NCBI RefSeq assembly: GCF_024298865.1
Contig: NZ_CP101161.1
Coordinates: 1,199,227-1,263,226 of the forward strand
Length of the DNA stretch: 64,000 nucleotides
Reading direction: 5' to 3'
From: Halorarius halobius
GTDB lineage: Archaea > Halobacteriota > Halobacteria > Halobacteriales > Haloarculaceae
Each line of letters begins with the position of its first letter. The first letter of the stretch is position 1. The position numbers and the translations under genes are program-made. Positions 7,826 through 17,215 of the stretch are shown here, piece by piece. The notes below the pieces were generated by a model. That model made no database searches. It was not told where the DNA came from and saw only the letters and a program-made list of their open reading frames with translations.

Positions 7826-9129
7826 CCGACGCCGCGGGGCGGTGGGCCGCGCTCACCCGCGCCGAACAGGGCGTCGTCGCGTTCGTCGTCGGCCTGTCGG
7901 CGCTTCTGGTGTACGGGCTCGTCACCGGCGGGCTCGGCCCCACCTACTTCCTGTATCTGGTAGGGCTGGTCGGGATGTACGTCCTGCTGTCGTTCGGGCT
8001 GAACGCCCAGTGGGGGTACACCGGGCTCATCAACTTCTCCGTCGCGGCGTTCTTCGGGCTGGGCGCGTACGGGACCGCGCTGTTGACGGCCGGCAACTCC
8101 CCCATCGCGGGCGGCATCAACCCGCTGGCGGGGCTCGTCGTCGGCCTGTTGCTGGCGGCGGTGCTGGCCGTCATCATCGGAATTCCGACGCTCCGCCTGC
8201 GGGCGGACTACCTCGCCATCGCCTCGCTGGGACTGGCCGAGGTGGTCCGGTTGGTGGTCCTCAACGAACGACAGTGGACCAACGGGAGCGCCGGCCTGCG
8301 CGGGATTCCGGGGTTCTTTCAGGGCTGGCCCGTGCTGTCGACGTTTCCCGAAGCGATGCCCGGGCTCCGGGTCGAGATAGTCTCGGGGAGGGCGATACTC
8401 CTCGGGGAGCCGTTCTGGCAGGCGCTTCTGAACGTCTCGCTCGTGTTCGTGTTCGTCGCGGTGACGTTCCTCCTGCTCCGGCGGGTCCACCGCTCGCCGT
8501 GGGGACGGGTGCTCCGCACCATCCGCTCGGACGAGGACCTCGCGGAGGCGCTCGGCAAGAACACCTACGGGTTCAAGATGCAGTCGTTCGTGCTCGGGAG
8601 CGTCATCATGGCGCTTGCGGGCGTGTTCTACGCACATCTGAACCTGTTCGTCAGCCCCGGCGACTTCGAGCCCATCAACACGTTCTACGTCTGGATTGCG
8701 GTCATCCTCGGCGGGAGCGGCTCGAACCGGGGGGCGATGTTCGGCGGGTTCGTCGTCATCGCCATCCGGGAAGGGACGCGGTTCCTCGGCAACCTCCTGC
8801 CGGGGTCGCTGTCGATAACGCTTCCCGAGGGGGTCGCCGCCGCGCTCCCGGCGCTCGTCGAGGGGGCCATCGCCGGCCTGTTCGACCTGTTGACGAACAC
8901 GTACACGACGGTCGTGAGCAACTTCGCGTCGACGCGACTGCTCGTCGTCGGCCTGCTCATCATCCTCGTGATGCGGTTCCGGCCCGAGGGCGTCCTCCCG
9001 CCCCAGCGGGAACTCATCTGGCCGGCCGCACTCGACGATGCCGACGTGCCCGACCCGGGCGCCGGAAAGCGACCCCACGGGGCCGAGGAGGGCGACGCGG
9101 CGGCCGACGGAGGTGGTGCCGGTGAGTGA
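7822..9129 (+). CDS. livM: Branched-chain-type ABC transporter permease LivM
   Basis: A 435-residue permease that starts at a GTG overlapping the livH stop (GTGA at 7822-7825). It has about ten membrane segments, with GLNAQWGYTGLINFSVAAFF, the coupling region RTIRSDEDLAEALGKNTYGF and ILGGSGSNRGAMFGGFVVI. The C-terminus is a charged, Gly-rich tail overlapping the next gene by eight bases. It is longer than most bacterial LivM proteins because of a roughly 80-residue insertion late in the membrane domain. It is the partner of LivH. Confidence 0.92.
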   Translation: MTDAAGRWAALTRAEQGVVAFVVGLSALLVYGLVTGGLGPTYFLYLVGLVGMYVLLSFGLNAQWGYTGLINFSVAAFFGLGAYGTALLTAGNSPIAGGINPLAGLVVGLLLAAVLAVIIGIPTLRLRADYLAIASLGLAEVVRLVVLNERQWTNGSAGLRGIPGFFQGWPVLSTFPEAMPGLRVEIVSGRAILLGEPFWQALLNVSLVFVFVAVTFLLLRRVHRSPWGRVLRTIRSDEDLAEALGKNTYGFKMQSFVLGSVIMALAGVFYAHLNLFVSPGDFEPINTFYVWIAVILGGSGSNRGAMFGGFVVIAIREGTRFLGNLLPGSLSITLPEGVAAALPALVEGAIAGLFDLLTNTYTTVVSNFASTRLLVVGLLIILVMRFRPEGVLPPQRELIWPAALDDADVPDPGAGKRPHGAEEGDAAADGGGAGE

Positions 9130-9943
9130 ACAGCGCGAGCGGCCCCCGGTCCACGAGGGGGGGAACCTCTCGAAGCCGAACGTCGTGCTCGACGTCGACG
9201 GCCTCCGGAAGTCGTTCGGCGGACTCGTCGCGACCGACGACGCCTCGTTTCAGGTCGAGCGGGGCACCATCACCGGCCTCATCGGCCCGAACGGCGCGGG
9301 GAAATCGACCATCTTCAACCTCGTCTCGGGGTTCTACGAGGAGGACGCCGGCACCGTCCGCGTCAACGGCGCCGACGTGACCGACGACGAACCCCACGAG
9401 ATTGCCGACCACGGGCTGATACGGACGTTCCAGACGCCCCGGAAACTGGAGGGGATGACCGTCCGCGAGGCGATGCTGGTCGGCCCGCAGACCCAGACCG
9501 GCGAGTCGTTCCTCGCGCTGTTCACCTCGGGCGGGACGGTCCACGAACAGGAGCGGGCGAACCTCGAGGACGCCCAGCGCATCCTCGAGCAGTTCGAAAT
9601 CGGGCATCTCGCCACCCAGCCCGCGACCGACCTCTCGGGCGGGCAGATGAAGCTCGTGGAACTGGCCCGCGCGATGCTCGCGGAGCCCGAGATACTGCTC
9701 CTCGACGAGCCGGTCGCGGGCGTGAATCCGACGCTGGCGAATAAACTGCGCGAGCACATCGCCCGGCTCAACGAGGCGGGCGTCACCTTCCTCATCATCG
9801 AACACGACATGGAGTTCATCATGAACCTCGCGGACCCCATCATCGTCCTCGACCAGGGGAGCGTCCTCGTGGAGGGCGACCCCGAGGCGGTCCGGGGCGA
9901 CGACCGAGTCATCGACGCCTATCTCGGAGGGCCAGACGCATGA
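9122..9943 (+). CDS. livG: Branched-chain-type ABC transporter ATPase LivG
   Basis: A 273-residue cytoplasmic ATPase. Walker A is GPNGAGKST, the ABC signature is LSGGQMKLVELARAM, and Walker B is ILLLDEPVAGVNP with the switch histidine in IIEHDMEF. I take the GTG at 9122, which overlaps the livM stop; an upstream ATG at 9038 would add a Pro/Arg-rich piece lying in the livM frame and is unlikely. The stop overlaps the livF ATG by four bases. Confidence 0.92.
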   Translation: MSEQRERPPVHEGGNLSKPNVVLDVDGLRKSFGGLVATDDASFQVERGTITGLIGPNGAGKSTIFNLVSGFYEEDAGTVRVNGADVTDDEPHEIADHGLIRTFQTPRKLEGMTVREAMLVGPQTQTGESFLALFTSGGTVHEQERANLEDAQRILEQFEIGHLATQPATDLSGGQMKLVELARAMLAEPEILLLDEPVAGVNPTLANKLREHIARLNEAGVTFLIIEHDMEFIMNLADPIIVLDQGSVLVEGDPEAVRGDDRVIDAYLGGPDA

Positions 9944-10680
9944 GCGCCGAGCAGACGGCCCAACCGATGGCCGGCGGCGCTGTCCTCTCGGTGGAGAACG
10001 TCGACAGCGGCTACGGCGACGTACAGGTGCTCGACGACCTCTCGCTGTCGCTCGCACAGGAGGAGATCGCGTGTCTCGTCGGGCCGAACGGCGCGGGGAA
10101 GTCGACGGTGCTGAAGACGGTGTTCGGGATGCTGACGCCGTGGTCCGGACGGGTACGCTACCACGGCGACGACATCGGCGGGATGGCGCCCGAGGCCATC
10201 GTCCGGGAGGGTATCGGCTACGTCCCCCAGACGGACAACGTGTTCGGGAGCCTCACAATCGAGGAGAACCTCCGGATGGGCGGCGTCGCCCGCTCGGACG
10301 ACCTCGACCCCGTGCTGGAGCAACTGTACGACCGGTTCCCCATCCTGACCGAGAAGCGGTCGGCGAAGGCCCGCACGCTGTCGGGCGGCCAGCGGCAGGT
10401 GCTCGCGTTCGCCCGCGCGCTCGTGATGGAACCCGACGTCCTGCTCATCGACGAGCCCTCGGCGGGGCTGGCGCCCAACACCGCCGACGAGGTGTTCGCG
10501 GACGTACAGGCGGTCAACGACCTCGGTACGGCCATCCTGATGGTCGAGCAGAACGCCCGGAAGGGGCTGGCTATCTCCGACCGCGGCTACGTCCTCGACC
10601 AGGGGAGCGTCGCGTACGCCGACGACGCCGACGCCCTGCTCGACAACCCCGAGGTGTCGCGGCTGTATCTCGGCGGCTGA
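9940..10680 (+). CDS. livF: Branched-chain-type ABC transporter ATPase LivF
   Basis: A 246-residue ATPase with Walker A GPNGAGKST, signature LSGGQRQVLAFARAL and Walker B VLLIDEPSAGLAP. SVENVDSGYGDVQVL near the N-terminus and MVEQNARKGL are typical of LivF rather than LivG. It ends the operon and meets the PQQ lipoprotein gene tail to tail seven bases later. With LivG it energises uptake through LivHM. Confidence 0.92.
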   Translation: MSAEQTAQPMAGGAVLSVENVDSGYGDVQVLDDLSLSLAQEEIACLVGPNGAGKSTVLKTVFGMLTPWSGRVRYHGDDIGGMAPEAIVREGIGYVPQTDNVFGSLTIEENLRMGGVARSDDLDPVLEQLYDRFPILTEKRSAKARTLSGGQRQVLAFARALVMEPDVLLIDEPSAGLAPNTADEVFADVQAVNDLGTAILMVEQNARKGLAISDRGYVLDQGSVAYADDADALLDNPEVSRLYLGG

Positions 10681-10687
10681 CCGGCTC

Positions 10688-12088
10688 CTACGCTTCGTCC
10701 GCGAACGCCAGCACTACGCCGTCCTCGGTCGTGGCGTACGCCCGGTTCCCGGCGACGACCGGTTCGTTCGTCGTCGCGCCGGTCTCGTAGCGCCACCGCT
10801 CCGTCCCGTCGCGGTGGAACGAGGCGACGGTTCGGCCCCCGTCGCCGTACGGAGTCGCCGCGAGGACGCCGTCGGCGAGCGGCTGGAGGTACGCGGCGTC
10901 CGGGAGCGACGCCCGCCAGCGAACCGAGCCGTCGTCGGCCGCGAGCGCGTAGACCGTGCCCGCCTGGTCGCCGGCGTAGATGCCGTCGCCGACGACGGCA
11001 CCCGTCGCTCGCTCGTCGGTCGTGGCCGTCCACGAGGCGTCGCCGGCGCGCACGTACGACACCGTCCCGCCGAGACCGGCGACGACGACGGGGTTCGCCA
11101 TCGTGGTGCCGAGGTCGGTCGGCACGTCGGCGACGCTCACGGGGACGTAGTTCTCGCCGCGTGCCGGCTCCGTGCTGTAGCGCCAGCGTTCCTCGCCGGT
11201 CGAGAGCAGGTGTGCGACCAGCGGGTAGCCGTCCTCGTTGCGCTCCGGCGATTCGGTGAAACAGAGCGCGCCCGCCGTGGCGATATCGGTCTCGGCGTTG
11301 CCCAGCGGCTCGCCGCCGGCCGCCCACAGTTCCGAGCCGCCGGTCGCGTCGTAGGCGGCGAGGTCCTGCCCGGCGTCGCTGTACAGCAGGCGGCCGTCGT
11401 CGACGGCGCCGCCCATCGCATCGCCGGCCTCGCGGCTCCACGCGGTCGAGCCGTCCGGCGCGACGGCGAACAGCGTCTCCCCGCCGGTGCCGAGGGCGTC
11501 GTCACGCGTGCCGACGAACAGCCGGCCGCCGTCCGCGGCGACGACGACGAGGAACTTCCCCCGGGGCGTGGTCGCCCACAGGCGGTCGCCGCCCGCCCCG
11601 TACGCGAGCACACGCTGGTCGACGCCCGTGTAGCCGGTCGAGTGGCCGGTGACGGCGTGGACGCGCCCGTCGTGGGCGACCGGCCGCCTGACGACCGGCG
11701 CGTCGGTCGTCTCGTGCCAGCCGACCGCGCCGTCCGCGGCGTCGAGCGCGTAGATGCCGCCACCCGGTGCGTCTTCGCCCGGTGTGGGCGTCGTGATGCG
11801 GTTCTCGCCGGCGCCGACGTACACCCGGCCGGTCTCGGGGTCGACCGTCGGCGGATGCTCGACCGTCTCGGGGAGCCGCACCGCCCACGCGAGCGCGGGG
11901 TCGTCCGCCGGGAGGCGTTCGGGTTCCTCGGGCGTCGGGGGCGGCGACGGGCTGTCGGTCGGCGACTCGGAGCCGATGGGCGTCTCCGGCGGGTCGGCCG
12001 GGCCGTCCGTGCCGGGGTCGCTCGAACAGCCGGCGAGGCCGGCCACGGTCGCGGCGAGTGCAGTCAGGTACGCGCGTCTGGAGGGCAT
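10688..12088 (-). CDS. Tat-exported PQQ-type beta-propeller lipoprotein
   Basis: A 466-residue exported protein. The N-terminus PSRRAYLTALAATVAGLAGC has a twin-arginine-like signal and a lipobox Cys near residue 22, followed by a Pro/Ser/Thr-rich linker to about residue 60. The rest is repeated PQQ_2-like blades with motifs such as GRVYVGAGENRI, GGIYALDAADGAVGW, GRLFVGTRDD and GTVYALAADDGSVRW. Such propellers usually scaffold protein complexes or bind cofactors at the cell surface; no enzymatic residues stand out. The ATG at 12088 begins the signal peptide. Confidence 0.82.
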   Translation of the reverse strand: MPSRRAYLTALAATVAGLAGCSSDPGTDGPADPPETPIGSESPTDSPSPPPTPEEPERLPADDPALAWAVRLPETVEHPPTVDPETGRVYVGAGENRITTPTPGEDAPGGGIYALDAADGAVGWHETTDAPVVRRPVAHDGRVHAVTGHSTGYTGVDQRVLAYGAGGDRLWATTPRGKFLVVVAADGGRLFVGTRDDALGTGGETLFAVAPDGSTAWSREAGDAMGGAVDDGRLLYSDAGQDLAAYDATGGSELWAAGGEPLGNAETDIATAGALCFTESPERNEDGYPLVAHLLSTGEERWRYSTEPARGENYVPVSVADVPTDLGTTMANPVVVAGLGGTVSYVRAGDASWTATTDERATGAVVGDGIYAGDQAGTVYALAADDGSVRWRASLPDAAYLQPLADGVLAATPYGDGGRTVASFHRDGTERWRYETGATTNEPVVAGNRAYATTEDGVVLAFADEA

Positions 12089-12141
12089 GTCCGGGCGTCG
12101 CCGTGCGTCCGGCATAAGCCTCGTGGAGGCACAAACAGCCG

Positions 12142-12696
12142 CTACAGTACGACGCGTACCACGCCGAACAGCACGAGCACCCCCAGCACGTCGCAGGTGT
12201 TCGTGACGACGGGCAACACCACGTCGTCGGGGTCGGTGCCGAGCCGGTAGGCCGCGTAGGTGGCGACGAGCGTGACCACGACGGCGAGTGCCGCCAGGAC
12301 CGCGCCCGAGGCGGTAGCGACGAACACGACGACGCCGAGCGGGAGCCGCGCCCCACCGACGAGCGACTGGAGGAGCCACGCGCCCGCACCGACGACGGGG
12401 AACAGCGTCACCGCAAGCAGGGCCGTCGCGAGGGCGTTGCCCGCGAGCGTGTCGTCCGCGGGGTCGAAGGAGAGCAGGCCCAGATGGACCGCCGTCGAGA
12501 GCCGCGAGGCGAGGATGCTCCCGAGGTTGCCGCCCATGCCGATGACCACCGGCACGAGCACCAGAAGCGAGGGGTAGCGCAGTAGCGTCCCCTGGAACGT
12601 GTCGAGCACCAGCCCCGAGGCGAGTTCCACGAGCGTCAGGACGACGAGCACGGGGAGCATGTCGCGGACGATGGCGCGGACGGTCCAGCGGGCCAT
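12142..12696 (-). CDS. MgtE/SLC41-type cation transporter half, second subunit
   Basis: A 184-residue membrane protein matching only the transmembrane domain of MgtE. It has five hydrophobic segments and the signature LVLVPVVIGMGGNLGSILASR, followed by DPDDVVLPVVTNTCDVLGVL. Bacterial MgtE has an N-domain and CBS gating domains, which are absent here. The ATG directly abuts the stop of the upstream homologue (12697), so the two are co-translated and probably form a heterodimer. The ion is likely Mg2+ or a similar divalent cation, by family. Confidence 0.82.
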   Translation of the reverse strand: MARWTVRAIVRDMLPVLVVLTLVELASGLVLDTFQGTLLRYPSLLVLVPVVIGMGGNLGSILASRLSTAVHLGLLSFDPADDTLAGNALATALLAVTLFPVVGAGAWLLQSLVGGARLPLGVVVFVATASGAVLAALAVVVTLVATYAAYRLGTDPDDVVLPVVTNTCDVLGVLVLFGVVRVVL

Positions 12697-13275
12697 CTAC
12701 CCGCCCCCCATCGCGAGGACGATACGCGCGGCGACGAGCAGGGTCGCCACCCCCACCACGTCGCCCGTCGTCGTCACCACCGGCCCGGCGAGCGTGTCGG
12801 GGTTCAGCCCTCGGCGGTAGCCGAGGAACACGACGCCGACGACGGCGACGGTCAACAGCACGCCCGAGACGAGTCCCGCCAGCAGGGCGATGCCCACGAG
12901 CGTTCCGAGCGAGGCGTGCGGGCGGCCGAGCGCCGCGAGCAGTGCGAACCCCGCGGTCGCCGCGAACGCGGAGACGACCAGCCCGTTGGCGAGCGCCGCG
13001 GTCACGGCCGCGCGCAGGCGCTCGTCGCCCGCGTCGAACCGGGGTTCGACGAGCCCCTGGTGGAGCGCGCTCGCCAGTCGCGCGCCGAGCGACCCGTACA
13101 CGTTCCCGCGGGTGGCCAGAAGCGCCGGCACGAGCAACAGCAGTCCGGGTATCTCCGCGAGTTCCGCCTCCATCCCGCCGAGGACGACGCCCGCGAACAG
13201 CCCCCCGACCGCGCTGACGGCCAGCACCGGCAGGGCTTCGCGGTAGGCCTCCGTCGCCACCTCGCGGACGGTCAT
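12697..13275 (-). CDS. MgtE/SLC41-type cation transporter half, first subunit
   Basis: A 192-residue paralogue of the following gene, with five membrane segments. The MgtE core motifs are LLLLVPALLATRGNVYGSLGA and GLNPDTLAGPVVTTTGDVVG. It lacks the cytosolic N-domain and CBS domains. It starts with ATG 13275 and ends exactly where the partner starts. The two half-proteins keep the conserved PxxxxxxGN and TTxxD elements on both chains, consistent with a two-subunit channel. Confidence 0.82.
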   Translation of the reverse strand: MTVREVATEAYREALPVLAVSAVGGLFAGVVLGGMEAELAEIPGLLLLVPALLATRGNVYGSLGARLASALHQGLVEPRFDAGDERLRAAVTAALANGLVVSAFAATAGFALLAALGRPHASLGTLVGIALLAGLVSGVLLTVAVVGVVFLGYRRGLNPDTLAGPVVTTTGDVVGVATLLVAARIVLAMGGG

Positions 13276-13367
13276 CGGGTGAAGCGACGCGCGCCGGGGT
13301 CAAAAGCGTGGCCGGGTGAACGCGCCTTCACCGAGTGCTTTTGCCCGCCGCGCGCCCATCCCCGTCG

Positions 13368-14027
13368 ATGGCCGAGGCGACCGACCCCGAGACGGTGGTC
13401 GAACGCAGTCGGGACCACACCGAGCGACTGCTCGACGAGGCGCTCGACCCGTTCCCCCACGCGACGACGCTCGACCCGCTGGTCATCGACCCGCCGCGGT
13501 ACTTCGACGACTCGTTTCCCGACAGCGCCGACGAGCAGTTCGACCGCTGGGCCGGCATCGGCGGCGCCAACGTGTTCGACGTGCGGGACGGCGAGCCGAA
13601 GATGCTCGCGGTCAAGCCCGGCTACAAACAGCGGTGGACGGGACCGGGCGGCGACCTCGAACGCGCGGACCGACCGGAGGGAGCCCCACGGTCCGACCGA
13701 GCGACGACCGGCGGGAGCCGCGAGTGGGAGTCCCTGGCCGAAACCGCACGCCGGGAGGTCCGCGAGGAGACGAACTACGAGGTGGAGCTGACGGGCGTGT
13801 TCTACGCCCGCGAGGTCCACATCGACTACGGGCCGCCCGCGCCCGTCCGCATCCCGATGGTCGTCTACACCGCCCGGCCCGTAGAGGGTCGCCTCGCCGT
13901 GCCCTGGAACCGGGTGCCATCCGGCGAACCGGAGATCGAGGACGCACGCTGGTTCGCGGCCGACGACCTGCCCGAGAACCTGCAGGACCGCGAGCGGATA
14001 CGGGCGTGTCTGGAGGAGATGGAATAA
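13368..14027 (+). CDS. Nudix hydrolase
   Basis: A 219-residue Nudix-fold hydrolase. The Nudix box is near residues 123-147: a Gly-rich start, then ESLAETARREVREETNYEV containing the RExxEE metal-binding core. An Arg/Asp-rich insertion of about 20 residues precedes the box, and a helical N-terminal extension of about 60 residues (VVERSRDHTERLLDEALDPF) is unlike minimal MutT proteins. The substrate is unknown, perhaps a nucleotide sugar or nucleoside diphosphate. The ATG at 13368 is used; 11 in-frame codons upstream look untranslated. Confidence 0.85.
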   Translation: MAEATDPETVVERSRDHTERLLDEALDPFPHATTLDPLVIDPPRYFDDSFPDSADEQFDRWAGIGGANVFDVRDGEPKMLAVKPGYKQRWTGPGGDLERADRPEGAPRSDRATTGGSREWESLAETARREVREETNYEVELTGVFYAREVHIDYGPPAPVRIPMVVYTARPVEGRLAVPWNRVPSGEPEIEDARWFAADDLPENLQDRERIRACLEEME

Positions 14028-14063
14028 ATGGAAATCATCAGAAAGGGTCAGATGGAGTCAGGA

Positions 14064-14552
14064 TTAGGGAACCTGACTGGAACCGATTGTATTCGAGGAG
14101 CCACCGCCCGGCGCAGACCAGACGACGCGGACGGTGTCGCCCGACGAGAAGTCGCTGTCAGTGTTCTCCGTTAGAACCAGCGTATCGCCGGTCGACACAC
14201 TCTCGGGCCACGCATCGTCGCTACTGACAACGTAGGTGCCGCTGTCGGTCAGATCTTCGGCCGTGATACTCCCGACCTGGACGGTTATTTCACTCCGACT
14301 GAGGTCCTGTCCACCGTTGTGGGTTATGTCTATTGTCTCGCTCCCGGCCGAGTCGTCGTACGGGTCGTCCGGATACTCGAACTGGAAGTTGGCGTTCGGT
14401 GGGCTGGCCTGCACGTTCTGGCCGAGGCCGAGGACGAACGTGCCGATGACCGCGGCGAGGATGACCGTGATGGCGACCATGAGGATAACGCCGATGACGG
14501 GCGAGACGGCGTCCTCGTCGGCGAGCAACTGCTTGATGTCTGTGAGGTTCAT
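14064..14552 (-). CDS. Type IV pilin-like protein
   Basis: A 162-residue archaeal pilin of the DUF1628/Pilin_N group. The short basic leader [18 protein letters not shown] is followed by [20 protein letters not shown], the hydrophobic helix used for assembly after prepilin-peptidase cleavage in the leader. The remainder is a Thr/Ser/Asp-rich beta domain with [18 protein letters not shown], typical of haloarchaeal adhesion pilins. Base composition is visibly less GC-rich than in the flanking genes. No pilus assembly ATPase is near. The 236-bp upstream gap holds three TTAACG copies (14729, 14761, 14772) of unknown meaning. Confidence 0.85.
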   Translation of the reverse strand: MNLTDIKQLLADEDAVSPVIGVILMVAITVILAAVIGTFVLGLGQNVQASPPNANFQFEYPDDPYDDSAGSETIDITHNGGQDLSRSEITVQVGSITAEDLTDSGTYVVSSDDAWPESVSTGDTLVLTENTDSDFSSGDTVRVVWSAPGGGSSNTIGSSQVP

Positions 14553-14788
14553 GGGTGTTTCTCCAGCACTACCGCGGCGGCGGACGCGACGCTGGGCGTG
14601 GAGACGCCAGCGGGCGACCGCAGGAGCGGCATACCGGCGCGGTGGCCCGGTCGCGACCGGCCGGTTGGCGTGCCTTACCGGAGAATACGGTGGATGAGTA
14701 GATAACTGCGCCGATTGTGCGTGTGGGTTTAACGCACGGCAACGCGGACCGAACCGTCGCTTAACGTCGCGTTAACGGCGGGCCGGCG

Positions 14789-16177
14789 TCACCCGAACGG
14801 GCCCATACCGCCCATGCCGCCACCGCCGCCGCCACCGCCCTGCATCTTCTTCATCATGCGTTGCATGTCGCCGTCGCCCATCCCCTGGAACTGCTTCATC
14901 ATCCTGTTCATCATCTTGTGCTGTTCGAGCAGTTCCCGGACCTGTTCCTCGCTGGTGCCGGAGCCGCGGGCGACCCGCTCTATCTGCGATTTCGAGATGG
15001 AGCGGGGGTTCTCAAGTTCGTCTTCGGTCATCGAGTCCATGATGACCTCGAACGCGCGGAGCCGTTCCTGGGTCACGTCCATCGCGTCGTCGGGTAGCTG
15101 GTCCTTGATGCCGCCGCCCAGCCCCGGAATCATGTCCATCACCTGGTCGAGCGGTCCCATGTTGTTCATCGCCTCCATCTGCTTGCGCATGTCGACGAGC
15201 GTGAACTCGCCTTGCATCAGGTCCTCGGGGTCCCAGTCCTCCTCGGTCTGCCCCGTCTCCTGCATCGCGCGCTCGACGCGCTCGGACAGTTGCTTGAGGT
15301 CGCCCATCCCGAGCAGTCGGGAGATGAACCCCGACGGCTCGAACCGCTCGATGTCCTGCACCTCCTCGCCGGTACCGAGGAACGCGATGGAGGAGTTCGT
15401 CTGGTCGACCGCGGCGAGCGCGCCGCCACCCTTCGCGGTCCCGTCGAGCTTGGTGATGGCGACGCCGTCGATGCCGACCGCGTCGCCGAACCGCTTCGCC
15501 TGCTCCTTCGCGCCCTGGCCGATTGCGGCGTCGAGCACCAGCAGGTTCCGGTCGGGGTTCACGACTTGCTCTATCTCCTCCAACTCGGAGATGAGTTCGT
15601 CCTCCAGCGCGTGACGGCCCGCGGTGTCGACGATGAGCACGTCCACGTCCGAGAGTTCCTCCATCCCCGTGCGGGCGATGTCGACGGGGTCGTCGTTGTC
15701 GGGGTTGCCGTAGAACTCCACTTCCGCGCGCTCGCACATCTGCTTGGCCTGGTCGTACGCGCCGGGCCGGAACGTGTCGGTCTGGATGACGCCCGGTCGG
15801 AGGCCCTTTTTGGAGAACCACCACGCCATCTTCGCGGCGGTGGTCGTCTTCCCCGACCCCTGTAGGCCGGCGAGCATGATGGTCTGTTCCTCGAGCGGGA
15901 GGTCGGTCGACTCCCCGATGAGGTCGACCATCTCCTCGTAGACGATTTTGAGGACGTGGTCGCGCGCGGAGGTTCCTCCCGGCGGGTCCTCGTTCAGGGC
16001 GCGCTCCCGGATGTTGCCCGACAGCTCCATCACGAGGTCGACGTCGACGTCGGCCTGCAGTAGCGACCGCTGAATCTCCTTGACTATCTCCTCGACGTCC
16101 TCCTCGTCGATGCGGGACTTCCCGCGGAGTTTGTCGAGGGAGCCCCGAAGCGAGGTTCCCAGGTCGTCGAGTACCAT
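14789..16177 (-). CDS. srp54: Signal recognition particle GTPase SRP54
   Basis: A 462-residue SRP54 that recognises signal sequences and delivers ribosomes to FtsY. N domain about 1-85. The G domain has [36 protein letters not shown] and [14 protein letters not shown]. The M domain (about 300-430) is Met-rich and contains the RNA-binding [15 protein letters not shown]. It ends in a Met/Gly-rich tail. I use ATG 16177 because [17 protein letters not shown] is the conserved N-terminus; an in-frame ATG eight codons earlier is rejected. ftsY is 3 kb away on the other strand. Confidence 0.97.
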   Translation of the reverse strand: MVLDDLGTSLRGSLDKLRGKSRIDEEDVEEIVKEIQRSLLQADVDVDLVMELSGNIRERALNEDPPGGTSARDHVLKIVYEEMVDLIGESTDLPLEEQTIMLAGLQGSGKTTTAAKMAWWFSKKGLRPGVIQTDTFRPGAYDQAKQMCERAEVEFYGNPDNDDPVDIARTGMEELSDVDVLIVDTAGRHALEDELISELEEIEQVVNPDRNLLVLDAAIGQGAKEQAKRFGDAVGIDGVAITKLDGTAKGGGALAAVDQTNSSIAFLGTGEEVQDIERFEPSGFISRLLGMGDLKQLSERVERAMQETGQTEEDWDPEDLMQGEFTLVDMRKQMEAMNNMGPLDQVMDMIPGLGGGIKDQLPDDAMDVTQERLRAFEVIMDSMTEDELENPRSISKSQIERVARGSGTSEEQVRELLEQHKMMNRMMKQFQGMGDGDMQRMMKKMQGGGGGGGGMGGMGPFG

Positions 16178-16206
16178 TTGCTCGGTGTAGGCCGCCGACA
16201 CGGTAA

Positions 16207-16227
16207 ACGCTTTTCCGTCGAAAGCGT
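16207..16227. repeat. 7-bp inverted repeat overlapping the srp54 promoter
   Basis: ACGCTTT and AAAGCGT are perfect arms separated by seven bases. The site is 30-50 nt before the srp54 ATG, where the TATA-like box (sense GCGTTTACC, 16202-16210) should lie. It could be an operator or a chance structure. Confidence 0.35.
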
Positions 16228-16284
16228 GGCGCGAACCGTCGCCGCCACCGTCGCGTTTACGCCCCCGGGCGCGAACCCGGGCGT

Positions 16285-16872
16285 ATGGTCGAGGCCACCC
16301 TCCTGGCGTACGTCGTCGCGGCGGTGGCGCTCATCCTCACGCCCGGCCCCGACACCGCGTTCGTGCTCGCGCAGTCCGTGGGCGGCGGCCGCACGGCGGG
16401 CGTCCGCGCGGCCCTCGGCGTCGCGGCGGGCGTGCTGGTCCACACCGTCGCCGCCACCGTCGGCCTCGCGGCCCTCCTGCGCGCGTCGGCGGTGGCGTAC
16501 GACGCCGTCGCGCTCGTCGGCGCCGCGTACCTCGTCTATCTCGGCGTCGACATCCTCCGCTCGGGCGAGTTCGAGATGGACGGTGCCGCGCCCTCCGGCG
16601 GCTTCCGTCGAGGGCTGGTCACGAACGTCCTCAATCCGAAGGTGGCGCTGTTCTTCCTCGCTTTTCTCCCGCAGTTCGGCACCGGGCTCGAACTCCTGCC
16701 GCTCGGTGGGCTGTACGCGGCCATTACGGCAGTCTACCTCGGCGGGCTGGCGGCGCTGTCGGGGCGGGCGCGCGCGGCCATCGAGCGGCCGGGCGTCCGG
16801 CGCTGGCTCCGGCGGGTCGCCGGCGGGACGACCATCGCGCTCGGGGCACTGGCCGCACGCGAGGCGCTTTGA
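16285..16872 (+). CDS. LysE/RhtB-family exporter
   Basis: A 195-residue membrane protein of the LysE/RhtB group, which exports amino acids or related compounds. It has about six hydrophobic segments. The family signature [21 protein letters not shown] lies at residues 19-39, and [25 protein letters not shown] at about 107-131 is equally diagnostic. A TATA-like GTTTAC at 16255-16260 suits a leaderless transcript from the ATG. It is divergent from srp54. The substrate cannot be deduced. Confidence 0.88.
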   Translation: MVEATLLAYVVAAVALILTPGPDTAFVLAQSVGGGRTAGVRAALGVAAGVLVHTVAATVGLAALLRASAVAYDAVALVGAAYLVYLGVDILRSGEFEMDGAAPSGGFRRGLVTNVLNPKVALFFLAFLPQFGTGLELLPLGGLYAAITAVYLGGLAALSGRARAAIERPGVRRWLRRVAGGTTIALGALAAREAL

Positions 16873-17041
16873 ACCGGTGGGTCGGCGCCGGCGGGCGAAA
16901 CGAGCGCGGTTCACGGCGCGGTGACGCCGCGTCGACGGTGCAGACGCGGGTGTCTCCGGCCAGGCTCTACCGAGCGCAGGGGGCCGCTCGTGGAAAGAGT
17001 GGTTCGGAAGGTTCTTTCATCTCGGGCGACGGTGTTTCGGT

Positions 17042-17215
17042 ATGAGTGAGTTTACGGTGAGCGGCCGGTTCCAGGCTCGCGACGGCTGGCAGGAGTTCCA
17101 GAAGGTCATCGACGCGCCCAACGAGGACGTGGCGCTCGAACACGCGTACGCGCAGTTCGGCTCCCAGCACGGGCTGAAGCGCACGCAGGTCGAGGTCAAC
17201 GGGGTGTCCGCCTGA
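17042..17215 (+). CDS. rplX: Large-subunit ribosomal protein L18Ae (LX)
   Basis: A 57-residue protein beginning MSEFTVSGRFQARDGWQEF and ending VEVNGVSA. It is the archaeal single-domain LX protein homologous to eukaryotic eL20 (L18a). The stop shares bases with the ATG of the prefoldin gene (TGATG at 17213-17217), so the two are coupled. Order rplX-pfdA-ftsY is a classic archaeal operon, which strongly supports the call. Confidence 0.95.
   Translation: MSEFTVSGRFQARDGWQEFQKVIDAPNEDVALEHAYAQFGSQHGLKRTQVEVNGVSA

Noticed and set aside
12089..13303. N-terminal extension of the PQQ lipoprotein frame upstream to 13303
   Set aside because: It overlaps both MgtE genes in another frame and is Arg-rich noise. 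The Tat lipoprotein signal at 12088 marks the true start.
14729..14777. Three TTAACG repeats between srp54 and the pilin gene
   Set aside because: Spacing is irregular (32 and 11 bp), and they are as close to the srp54 3' end as to the pilin promoter. Not enough to call a site.
16260..16283. GC hairpin CGCCCCCGGG/CCCGGGCG just before the LysE start codon
   Set aside because: A TATA-like box at 16255-16260 implies a leaderless transcript starting near the ATG, so the hairpin would probably not be in the RNA.
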